A stretch of DNA of 64,000 bases from assembly GCA_942490855.1 (NCBI GenBank), contig CALNYS010000004.1:1116001-1180000 (forward strand). The letters are read 5' to 3'. The position numbers and the translations under genes are program-made. Below, in pieces: positions 56,579 to 64,000 of the stretch. Below the pieces are notes generated by a model. That model ran no database searches and had not been told where the DNA came from. It worked only from the letters and a program-made list of their open reading frames with translations. How positions within the stretch are numbered: position 1 is the first letter of the stretch; each line of letters begins with the position of its first letter. The DNA is from CALNYS01 sp942490855. Its GTDB lineage: Bacteria; Planctomycetota; Phycisphaerae; Phycisphaerales; UBA1924.

Positions 56579-58534
56579 TTAGACGTTAAGGCCACCCACA
56601 CGGGTGATAACCGGGGGCCACTCGCGCGCTGGCATCCCGTGGCGTGAGGACCCCGGCGTCTTCGGTGTCGCGTCAAACCCCAGCTTGCCCTTGCGCTTGT
56701 GCAGATCTCGCCCCGGGTCCGTGTTCGCGGTCCAGTGAAACAGTGCGGAATCCGTGTCGTGGGGATCGACATCCTTCCCGACAAGGATCGTGATGCGCGC
56801 CCCGATCCCCGGCTGCTCCAACACCCGTTCGAGCACATCGCCCGCATCATTTTCCACAGACACGAACAGCCACCCGAAGCCGAGCGAGTCGGGCATCGCG
56901 GCGTCGCGCACACCCTCGATCGCGCACACCGCGCGCACATGCTCGGCGGCCGACTCGCGAGATGGAAGCGCCGTGCGCGCGTGCGCTCCGCACAGCGCGT
57001 CCGACTCGCTCGCCCACGGTCGCGTCGCGTCGAAGCCGATTTTGGTCCCACACCCAAGCGCCGGCGCGGCGTGATCAAGAATGTCCAGCGGGCCCTTGAT
57101 CACCTCGACATCTCGATCAACATCGCAACGCTCGGCGACAGCGCGCAGCACCGCGTGCTCGTCGTGCACATCGACGTCGTCGTCCACCACGATCACCACC
57201 TTTGTCCACGCCATCTGCCCGGCGCCCCAGACACTCGCCATCATGCGGCGCGCCTGAAGCGGGTACTCCTTTTCGATCTGCATCACCGCGCAGTTGTGGA
57301 ACGCGCCAAACATCGGCAGGTCGTAGTCGCGAACGTCGGGCGTGATCGTGCGCAGCAACGGCAGGAACAGCCGCTCCACACCCTTGCCCATCCAGTAATC
57401 CTCCTGAGGTGGCAGCCCCACCACCGTCGCGGGAAAGATCGGTTCGCGACGCGTCGTGACCGCGGTCACCTCAAGGATCGGGTACCGGTCCGGCAACGAA
57501 TAAAACCCGGTGTGGTCGCCGAACGGTCCCTCGAACACGGCGCCCGGGCCCAGCGGGCCGGCGTCCGGGTCGCGCGGGTCGTAGCCAACGCCGCCCGCCT
57601 CGGCGCTCACGTACCCCTCGATCACGATCTCCGCGTTCGCGGGCACGCGCAACGGCACGCTCTTGCACGGGACCATCGGGATCCCTCTCCCGTTCAGGAA
57701 CCCCGCGAAGAGCAACTCCGAAATCCCCGGCGGCAGCGGCGCGATCGCGGAGAACGGCAGCACGCTCTCGCCGCCGAGCACGATCGCGACGGGCATCCTC
57801 TCGCCGCGCTTCTTCCACGAACGCCAGTGCCGCGCGCCGTCGTGGTGCATATGCCAGTGCATCGCGAGACGACGCCGACCGAGCAGCTGCACCCGGTACA
57901 TCCCGATGTTGTGCGACGCCGGTTTCGCAACGCCCGCGTCGTCCGCGTGGATCGTGTGAATCCCCGCGAACGTGATGTACCGCCCCTGATGCGCCGGGTC
58001 GTTGAGCAGGTCGAGGCCCGGGATCCCGTCGTTCACGTCGGCGGGATACCCGACGCTCGCGAGGTCCCCGTCGAGAGGCCAGCACTTGATCAGCGGCAGC
58101 CGAGTGAGATCGACCGCGTCGCCCGTCGTCACCACCTCCTGGCACGCGCCGCGCTTCACGCTCCGCGGCGGGATACGCAGCAGCGGCGCGAACTTCCGTA
58201 GCGCGCCCCACAGCTCGCCCAGCGAGCGCGGCGGCTCCGGCTTGACCAGCTCGCCGATCCGCGCGCCCAGCGCGTCGAACCCGTCCAACGCGCCGATCGC
58301 CATCTCCATCCGCCGGTAGCTCCCAAGCGAGTTGATCAGCACCGGGATGTCAGACCCCTGCACGTTCTCAAAGAGGAGAGCCCGCCCGCCGAGGCGAAGC
58401 GCTGCGGGTCGTTTCCCAAGGACGCGTGGGCGGGAAGGGACGCCCCGCTTTGCTGCCTCCGATCGCCGGGACTCCGTATCCGCGGCGGATGCGCCCCGGA
58501 GATCTCGAGCGAGCGGCGACACCGTGTCGCGCAT
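56579..58534 (-). CDS. ubiD: UbiD-family decarboxylase, N-terminus frameshifted
   Basis: A prenyl-FMN-dependent decarboxylase of about 650 aa. The body is intact: ALLFENVQGSDIPVLINSLG, HNIGMYRVQLLGRRRLAMHW and GHTG-like FGDHTGFYSLPDRYPILEV. The first 50 residues are not normal. Expected pieces DEFVAALESDG, DTVSPL, LEIS and ADTESRR are found in three different frames at 58485-58600, so the start at 58534 is provisional. UbiD works with UbiX (17397-18044), and with UbiA would complete the late futalosine route. Whether the enzyme is functional depends on whether the frame changes are real. Confidence 0.85.
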   Translation of the reverse strand: MRDTVSPLARDLRGASAADTESRRSEAAKRGVPSRPRVLGKRPAALRLGGRALLFENVQGSDIPVLINSLGSYRRMEMAIGALDGFDALGARIGELVKPEPPRSLGELWGALRKFAPLLRIPPRSVKRGACQEVVTTGDAVDLTRLPLIKCWPLDGDLASVGYPADVNDGIPGLDLLNDPAHQGRYITFAGIHTIHADDAGVAKPASHNIGMYRVQLLGRRRLAMHWHMHHDGARHWRSWKKRGERMPVAIVLGGESVLPFSAIAPLPPGISELLFAGFLNGRGIPMVPCKSVPLRVPANAEIVIEGYVSAEAGGVGYDPRDPDAGPLGPGAVFEGPFGDHTGFYSLPDRYPILEVTAVTTRREPIFPATVVGLPPQEDYWMGKGVERLFLPLLRTITPDVRDYDLPMFGAFHNCAVMQIEKEYPLQARRMMASVWGAGQMAWTKVVIVVDDDVDVHDEHAVLRAVAERCDVDRDVEVIKGPLDILDHAAPALGCGTKIGFDATRPWASESDALCGAHARTALPSRESAAEHVRAVCAIEGVRDAAMPDSLGFGWLFVSVENDAGDVLERVLEQPGIGARITILVGKDVDPHDTDSALFHWTANTDPGRDLHKRKGKLGFDATPKTPGSSRHGMPAREWPPVITRVGGLNV

Positions 58535-58603
58535 CGCCGGGCATCCTATCGTGGCCGTCCGATTCCAGGGCCGCGACGAACTCGTCGGAGTGAGGGGGTA
58601 CGA

Positions 58604-59680
58604 TTGGATCCCGATGGTAGAACGGGGCCAACGTTTCACCGCGACGCCGAGGGGAACACGGGGCGGGGAGGGGCGGCAGATGAGGCGTCCGTCCTCGATC
58701 TCGACCGCGTCGACCTCAAGACGTGGCCAAGACCAGGGCGCAAGGTCCGCGCCCTCCGCGGCGTGTCGATGCGCGTCGAACCCGGGCAGATCTTCGGGCT
58801 CCTCGGGCCCAACGGCGCCGGCAAGTCCACCCTCGTCAAAATCCTCCTCGGGATCGTCCGCCCCTCCAACTGCGAGGGAACGATGCTGGGCGAGCCGGTC
58901 GGGCACAAGCCCACGCTCGCGCGGGTCGGCTATCTCCCCGAGCACCACCGCTTCCCCGACCACCTCACGGGTCGGCAGATCCTCGATTACATCGGCGCGC
59001 CTGCTCGGGCGTCGCCCGCGACGCGCAAACGGCGGAGCCGACGAGCTCCTCGAGCTGCGTCGGCATGAGCGACTGGGCCGAACACCCGCGTCAAGACGTA
59101 CTCCAAGGGCATGCGCAGCGCACTCGGCATCGCGCAGGCCCTCATGGACGACCCCGACCTCGTCTTCCTCGACGAGCCCACCGACGGCGTGGACCCCATG
59201 GGACGCCGACACATCCGCGAGATGCTCCTCCAGATGCGCGACGAGGGGAAGACCGTCGTCGTCAACTCGCACCTCCTGGGCGAGGTCGAGTCCGTCACCG
59301 ACCGCGTCGCGATCCTCGTCAACGGGCTCGTGCGCCGCTTCGGGCAGATCGACGACCTCGCCGCCGGGCGCACCGGGTACGTCATCGACTTCGAGCCCCG
59401 TGCCTCAACCAGCACCCCCGAGCTCGTCGGCTCGCTCGTGCGCGAGTCCGACGGGGCGCCGCGCCTCGCGAGCGGGGAACGCGTCGAGTTCTCCAGCGCC
59501 AGCGTCCGCGTCGAGACCGCGAGCGCCGCGCTCGTGCAGCCCATCGTTGACGCCCTGCGCGCCAAAGACATCGTGGTCCGCGGGCTCCGCTACTCGAGGC
59601 CATCCCTCGAAGACCTGTTCGTGGAAGCCGTCGAGGAATCCAACGCGACAGACATCGCCGACGAAGAGGAGCGCCGCTGA
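58604..59680 (+). pseudogene. ABC transporter ATP-binding protein, frameshifted
   Basis: The N-terminal half has Walker A LLGPNGAGKSTLVKILLGIV and the Q-loop region GYLPEHHRFPDHLTGRQILD; the C-terminal half has YSKGMRSALGIAQALMDDPD, LVFLDEPTDGVDPMG and the H-loop VVNSHLLGEV. Between them (59036-59085) the expected ADELLEL, VGMSDWAE and TRVKTYSKGM are read in successive frames, and frame 1 hits TGA at 59066. Three one-base additions would explain this and restore the frame. It may be a sequencing artefact. The stop overlaps the permease start (TGATG). TTG at 58604 is a provisional start. Confidence 0.8.
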
Positions 59681-60852
59681 TGCTCACCCAGACTCTGGCG
59701 CTGATCATCGACTCCTACCGCGAGCTCAGCGCGAAGAAGATCTTCTGGCTCTCGATGGGCGTCTCCGGGCTCATCGTGCTCATCATCTCGGCGGTGGGGT
59801 TCTCCGAGAACGGCAACATGTCGTTGCTCTGGTACGAGACGGCGCTCCCGCTCGAAGACATGGGCATGCAGAAGGACGTCTTCTACAAGATGGTCTTCGT
59901 CAACATCGGGTTCAAGTTCTGGCTCGCGTGGGGGGCCACGATCCTCGCGCTCGCCTCGACCGCGGGGGTGTTCCCCGATTTCATTTCCGGCGGCGCCATC
60001 GATCTCGCGCTCTCCAAGCCCATCGGCCGCGTGCGCCTCCTGCTCACGAAGTACCTCGCGTCGCTGCTCTTTGTCGCCCTGCAGGTCGCGGTCTTTAGCC
60101 TCTGCGCGTTCCTCGTCATCGGGTTGCGCGGCGGGTCGTGGGAGCCGGCGGTGTTCTTCGCCGTCCCGCTCGTGACGCTGTTCTACAGCTACCTGTATTC
60201 GGTCTGCGCGCTCTGCGGCATCCTGACCCGCTCGGCCATCACCTCGCTGATTATCACGGGGATCTTCTGGTTCGTCGTCTTTGTGGTGGGCAGCGCCGAG
60301 AGCGTCATGCTCGCGTTCCGCACCCAGCAGGACGTGCGGGTGCACAGCTACGAGACGAGCATCGCGGCGCTCGAGAACCGCGCCCCCGCCGACGCGCCGG
60401 GCGAGCCTGCGAACTCGATCGACCGCATCAAGGAGTACCGCGACGAGCAGGTCGCGGAAAAGCAGCTCCAACGCGCCCAGGCCAACCTCGAAGAGGCCCG
60501 CGCCGACGCGGAAGGGATCGCGCTGTATCACCGCATCGCGTTCGGCGTAAAGACATTCCTGCCCAAGACCGCCGAGACCCTCGACATCCTCGAATACCGC
60601 CTGGTGTCGATGGACGATGTCTCGCGTCTCATGCTCAGCGATCAAGGGGACCCGCACGCCGTGGCGCCGCTGCTGAGCGAGGACGGGGAACTGAGCAAGG
60701 AGATGCGCGACGCGCAGAAGGACCTCTCGACGATCGAGATGCAAAGCCGCGTGCGCAACCGCTCGCTCTGGTGGGTCCTCGGGACGTCGCTGCTGTTTGA
60801 GGCGGGCGTGCTGGGCATCGCCGCGTGGCGCTTCAAGCGCCGGGACTTCTAA
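59680..60852 (+). CDS. ABC-2 type transporter permease
   Basis: A 390-residue membrane protein with helices at the N-terminus (IFWLSMGVSGLIVLIISAVG), several in the middle (LAWGATILALASTAGVFPDF, YLASLLFVALQVAVFSLCAF, SAITSLIITGIFWFVVFVVG), a long extracytoplasmic coiled-coil segment (about residues 215-350) and a last helix (LWWVLGTSLLFEAGVLGIAA). The membrane partner of the ABC ATPase just upstream. Substrate unknown; overlapping tail-to-tail with proC. Confidence 0.9.
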   Translation: MLTQTLALIIDSYRELSAKKIFWLSMGVSGLIVLIISAVGFSENGNMSLLWYETALPLEDMGMQKDVFYKMVFVNIGFKFWLAWGATILALASTAGVFPDFISGGAIDLALSKPIGRVRLLLTKYLASLLFVALQVAVFSLCAFLVIGLRGGSWEPAVFFAVPLVTLFYSYLYSVCALCGILTRSAITSLIITGIFWFVVFVVGSAESVMLAFRTQQDVRVHSYETSIAALENRAPADAPGEPANSIDRIKEYRDEQVAEKQLQRAQANLEEARADAEGIALYHRIAFGVKTFLPKTAETLDILEYRLVSMDDVSRLMLSDQGDPHAVAPLLSEDGELSKEMRDAQKDLSTIEMQSRVRNRSLWWVLGTSLLFEAGVLGIAAWRFKRRDF

Positions 60853-61670
60853 GCGCCCAGCTCGCGCCCGCGGTCCCGCGCCGCGGTGATCGCGCGCACG
60901 AACGCGTCCATCACCCCGTCAGAGTCCAGCGACCCCGTCGCGGCCGCCGTCGTGCCCCCTTTGCTCGTCACGGCGGCGCGCAGCGCGCCGGGGTCGGTCT
61001 CGCGCTCGCTATCGAGCAGCGCCGCGGACCCGCTGATCACCCCGCGCGCCACGCGGTCGGCGAGCGCTGGGTCCAGGCCCACCTCCACCCCGGCGCGCGT
61101 CATCGCCTCCGCGAGGTAGAAGACATACGCCGGCCCCGAGCCCGCCAGCGCCGTGAACGCGTCGAAGAGGTCTTCGGGCACATCGACGACCTCGCCCACG
61201 GCGCCCATGATCGTGCGCGCCAGCGCGTCGTCCCCGTGGCGGGCCCCCGCGCTGCGGGTGATCGCGCTGACGCCCTTGCCGACGCGGGCCGGCGTGTTGG
61301 GCATGACGCGCACCACGCGGGCCCAGTCGCCCAGAAGGGCGCGCACGCCCGCGCCGGTCGTCCCGGCCAGCACGCTGACGACCACCCGCGAGGCGCCGCC
61401 GGCCGCGGCCGCCACCTCCGGCGCGGCCGCGGGGAGGACCTGCGGCTTGACGGCGAGGAGGATCTGGGTGTCGTCGGTGAAGAAGCCCCGCGCGTCGTGG
61501 AAGTTAGCGACCGCTTCAATACCGGCCTCTTCGAAGGCGCGCCGCTTGACCTCTTCCGGGTCGGCGACGACGATGTTCCGATTGTTGAGCGCGCCAGCGC
61601 TCACGGCGCCGAGCACGATCGCCCGCGCCATGTTCCCGCCGCCGAGCACCGCCACGCGTGCGTTGTGCAT
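60849..61670 (-). CDS. proC: pyrroline-5-carboxylate reductase
   Basis: A 273-residue proline biosynthesis enzyme. The N-terminal dinucleotide fold has VAVLGGGNMARAI; the substrate region has VRVMPNTPARVGKGVSAI, ALAGSGPAYVFYLAEAM and AAVTSKGGTTAAATGSLD near the C-terminus. ATG at 61670 is 15 bp from the divergent accA start. Confidence 0.95.
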   Translation of the reverse strand: MHNARVAVLGGGNMARAIVLGAVSAGALNNRNIVVADPEEVKRRAFEEAGIEAVANFHDARGFFTDDTQILLAVKPQVLPAAAPEVAAAAGGASRVVVSVLAGTTGAGVRALLGDWARVVRVMPNTPARVGKGVSAITRSAGARHGDDALARTIMGAVGEVVDVPEDLFDAFTALAGSGPAYVFYLAEAMTRAGVEVGLDPALADRVARGVISGSAALLDSERETDPGALRAAVTSKGGTTAAATGSLDSDGVMDAFVRAITAARDRGRELGA

Positions 61671-61685
61671 CCGAAAGGCTCCTGT

Positions 61686-62555
61686 GTGACCGACGCTGAC
61701 GCGATCGACACGACCGACGCCGTGGACGCCCCGGCGCCCTCGCGCGACCCGTGGGACGTGGTGAAGGTCGCGCGCCATCCCCAGCGCCCGCAGACCAGAG
61801 ACTACATCGACCGCATCTTCCGCGATTTCTGCGAGCTCCACGGCGATCGGCGCTTCGGCGACGACCACGCCATCGTCTGCGGCTTCGCCCGCCTGCGCTC
61901 CATCAAGGTGATGCTCGTCGGGCACCACAAGGGGCGCGAGACGAAGGAGCGCATCGCGTGCAACTTCGGGTGCGCGCACCCCGAGGGCTACCGCAAGGCG
62001 CTCGCCAAGATGCGCCTCGCGGAGAAGTACGGTGTCCCGATCGTGACGCTGGTCGACACCCCCGGCGCCTACCCGGGCCTGGGCGCCGAGCAGCGGGGCC
62101 AGGCCGAGGCGATCGCGGTGAACCTGCGCGAGATGTCCCGCCTCAAGACGCCCATCGTGAGCGTGGTCATCGGCGAGGGGGGCTCGGGCGGCGCCCTGGG
62201 CATCGCGGTCGCCGACCGCGTGGCGATGCTCGAGAACTCCTGGTACTCGGTCATCTCGCCCGAGGGGTGCGCGGCGATCCTTTGGAAGGTCGCGAACGAA
62301 GAGACCAACACCGCCGCCGCCACCGCGCTGAACCTCCGCGCCGAGGACAACCTCAAGCACGGGATCATCGACGACGTGATCGAGGAACCCCCGGGCGGCG
62401 CGCACACCGACCACGCCGCGGCCGCGGAGAACCTGGAAAAGTGGCTGGTCGACCGCCTGCGCCGCCTCCAGCGCACGAAACGCGAGACACTGCCGGAGCG
62501 CCGGTACAAGCGTTTCCGCGGGCTCGGTGAGTTCACGGAAGCCCCCGAGGGGTAA
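61686..62555 (+). CDS. accA: acetyl-CoA carboxylase carboxyltransferase alpha subunit
   Basis: A 289-residue subunit catalysing carboxyl transfer to acetyl-CoA in fatty-acid synthesis. DYIDRIFRDFCELHGDRRFG, CNFGCAHPEGYRKALAKMRL, VDTPGAYPGLGAEQRGQAEA and GEGGSGGALGIAVADRV are diagnostic. GTG 61686 is used, with AAAGG upstream. accD is not in the window. Confidence 0.96.
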   Translation: MTDADAIDTTDAVDAPAPSRDPWDVVKVARHPQRPQTRDYIDRIFRDFCELHGDRRFGDDHAIVCGFARLRSIKVMLVGHHKGRETKERIACNFGCAHPEGYRKALAKMRLAEKYGVPIVTLVDTPGAYPGLGAEQRGQAEAIAVNLREMSRLKTPIVSVVIGEGGSGGALGIAVADRVAMLENSWYSVISPEGCAAILWKVANEETNTAAATALNLRAEDNLKHGIIDDVIEEPPGGAHTDHAAAAENLEKWLVDRLRRLQRTKRETLPERRYKRFRGLGEFTEAPEG

Positions 62556-62680
62556 CGCGTTCGGCGTGCGAGCCTTGCGGGCAGGGCCTATAAGCGGTAC
62601 GCTCTCCGACCTTTGCCGCCCGGCTCGCACCCTGCCGCTGGGTTTATTCCTTGCTCTGACAAGGCCTTGGAGGCCTCCGC

Positions 62681-63589
62681 GTGGCCAAGCGCAAGACCAC
62701 CGCCAAGAAGACGACGAAGAAACCCGCGACCAAGAAGGCGTCCACGCGCGCCGCCCCGGCGCGGAAGAAGACGTCGAGCAAGAAAGCCCCGGCAAAGAAA
62801 AAGCCCGCCGCCAAGAAGAAGCCGACGGCCAAGAAGCCTTCGGCGTCCAAGAAGACATCCAAGCCGGGCGCGTCCGGCGCGGGCAAGAAGACGACGAAAA
62901 AGGTCGTGAAGAAGACCGCGCCGAAGAAGAAGCCGTCGTCGAAGAAGGCGCCCGCGAAGAAGACGGCCAAGACGACCGCCAAGAAGACGACCACCAAAAA
63001 GACCACGAAGAAGAAGACGACCAAGAAGGCGGCCTCGTCGTCCCGCCCGTCGTCGAAGAAGAAGCCCAGCCCGCCGGCCGACGACACGCAGCTCAAGGCC
63101 GCGCGCGCCGCGGCCCTGCGCCTCGCCGCCCTCGCCGGGCTCCCCGCCGTTACGACCAACGAGTACGCCGAGCCCGAGGCCGAGAAGAAGACGCGTCGTC
63201 TGACAAAGTCGCCCCTGTCCGCGGCCGCGCTGGACGTGTACCGCGAGCTGCTTCTCCAGAAGCGCCGCGAGGTCGCGGGCGACGTGTCCGCGATCGAGGG
63301 CGAGGCGCTCAACCCGTCCCGCGCCGGGTCGCTGTCGTCGCTCCCGCAGCACATGGCCGACCAGGGCACCGACGAGTTCGAGCAGACGCTCTCGCTGGGC
63401 ATCGCCGCGTCGCAGCGCCGCCTGCTCATCGAGATCGAGGCGGCGCTCGATCGCATCGACGACGGCGTGTATGGCATCTGTGAGATGACCGGCGGGGCGA
63501 TCCAGAAAGCGCGTCTCGAGGCCACCCCGTGGTGCCGCTACAGCCTCGAGGGCGCCCGCATGGCCGACCGCGGGCTCACGCCGTCGTGA
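62681..63589 (+). CDS. DksA/TraR-like protein with a long lysine-rich histone-like N-terminus
   Basis: A 302-residue hybrid. Residues 1 to about 130 are Lys/Ala/Thr/Ser repeats (KKTTKKPATKKAST, KKAPAKKTAKTT) like histone H1 tails. From about 185 (ALDVYRELLLQKRREVAGDV) it is a DksA/TraR coiled coil with the C-terminal DRIDDGVYGICEMTGGAIQ and ARLEATPWCRYSLEG. Only two of the usual four zinc cysteines remain. GTG start with GGAGG seven bases upstream. Possible DNA- and RNA polymerase-binding roles are inferred. lspA overlaps its stop (GTGA). Confidence 0.88.
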   Translation: MAKRKTTAKKTTKKPATKKASTRAAPARKKTSSKKAPAKKKPAAKKKPTAKKPSASKKTSKPGASGAGKKTTKKVVKKTAPKKKPSSKKAPAKKTAKTTAKKTTTKKTTKKKTTKKAASSSRPSSKKKPSPPADDTQLKAARAAALRLAALAGLPAVTTNEYAEPEAEKKTRRLTKSPLSAAALDVYRELLLQKRREVAGDVSAIEGEALNPSRAGSLSSLPQHMADQGTDEFEQTLSLGIAASQRRLLIEIEAALDRIDDGVYGICEMTGGAIQKARLEATPWCRYSLEGARMADRGLTPS

Positions 63590-64000
63590 GCGAGGCGTCC
63601 GCGCCGCACCCGACAACACCGCTCCGCAGCGCCCGCGCGTGGGCGCTTTTGCTGGGCGTCACCGCCGTCGGCGCGGCGCTCGACCTCGTCACCAAGTCCC
63701 TCGCCTTCACGCACATCGCCGACAACCCGGTCCGCGTGCCGCGCGAGATCGTGCTCGCGCACCCGCCCGACCAGCTCAACGCGGCGATCATCCCCGCGCA
63801 CCAGCCGGTGGGGGTGGCGCCCTACCTGCTCGAACTCCGCCTGGTGCTCAACCCCGGCGCGGTCTTCGGCGTGGGGCCCGGGAAGCGATGGTTCTTCGTG
63901 GCGTTCACGCTGCTCGCCGCGGGGGCGGCGGTGTGGATGTTCGCCCGCTGGACGACCGTGAAAGACCGCTGGTCGCACACGGCGCTGGGGCTGGTGCTCG
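63586..64000 (+). CDS. lspA: signal peptidase II, N-terminal part (runs off right edge)
   Basis: Begins with GTG at 63586, overlapping the upstream stop. 138 residues are visible. A first helix (AWALLLGVTAVGAALDLVT) leads into DLVTKSLAF, and LVLNPGAVFGVGPGKRW is the first catalytic-region motif (NxGAxFG). Helix WFFVAFTLLAAGAAVWMFAR follows; the second aspartate is beyond the window. Lipoprotein signal processing in the inner membrane, fitting the lipoprotein at 34956. Confidence 0.9.
   Translation, partial: MSEASAPHPTTPLRSARAWALLLGVTAVGAALDLVTKSLAFTHIADNPVRVPREIVLAHPPDQLNAAIIPAHQPVGVAPYLLELRLVLNPGAVFGVGPGKRWFFVAFTLLAAGAAVWMFARWTTVKDRWSHTALGLVL

Overview
The window looks like chromosomal DNA from a very GC-rich planctomycete, probably of the class Phycisphaerae. 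This is inferred from the strong GC bias at third codon positions, frequent GTG starts, three exported proteins ending in the paired CxADLNxDGxVDxxDLAxLLAxW dockerin-like motif, Lys/Ala/Thr-rich histone-like proteins, and an apparent late futalosine-type menaquinone gene set. I see no rRNA, tRNA or CRISPR array.

Layout. 1-8 kb: the 5' end of a phage-portal-like gene at the left edge, then an amidohydrolase/split-barrel pair, metG flanked by clusters of palindromic repeats, an exported unknown protein, an apparently non-catalytic M16 peptidase and a membrane protein. 8-10.6 kb: a lysine-rich H1-like protein, a 7Fe-type ferredoxin, a highly acidic protein and small membrane proteins. 10.6-15.3 kb: a compact leftward operon with overlapping stops and starts (HTH regulator, ABC-ATPase/GNAT fusion, two small proteins, intact terminase large subunit). 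It is divergent from a CI-like repressor whose S24 domain has lost its catalytic serine. This operon plus the portal at the edge is the most unusual feature: DNA-packaging genes embedded among housekeeping genes under a repressor that should not self-cleave.

15.3-34.9 kb: an HTH/membrane hybrid, ubiX-ubiA, a 2-hydroxyacid dehydrogenase, HAD hydrolase, acylphosphatase, dnaG-rpoD, rnr, an exported dockerin protein, pheT (lacking the tRNA-binding OB domain), a Cdd1-like HhH protein and ruvB. 34.9-44.4 kb: a lipoprotein, a TonB-like protein, a TlpA-like thioredoxin, exbD, trpE, clpS, a second 2-hydroxyacid dehydrogenase, a sulfotransferase-like protein, a dockerin metalloprotease and pdxJ. 44.4-54.5 kb: folC-leuS, then a leftward group tpiA-secG-yicC-kinase-PDZ protein, and an isolated mraZ with its own MraZ-type operator. 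A structured intergenic stretch with a strong terminator lies between mraZ and tpiA.

54.7-64 kb: a flavin reductase-like protein, a third dockerin protein, ubiD, an ABC-2 transporter whose ATPase gene is frameshifted, proC, accA, a histone-tail/DksA-like fusion and the start of lspA. The ubiD N-terminus and the ABC ATPase each contain a short cluster of frame changes, so either the local sequence is unreliable or both genes are damaged.

ubiA, ubiX and ubiD would together supply the prenylation and decarboxylation steps of menaquinone synthesis. dnaG-rpoD, rnr, yicC, secG-tpiA and the aminoacyl-tRNA synthetases are ordinary core genes. Functions are assigned by recognising motifs in the translated sequence; no database search was run.
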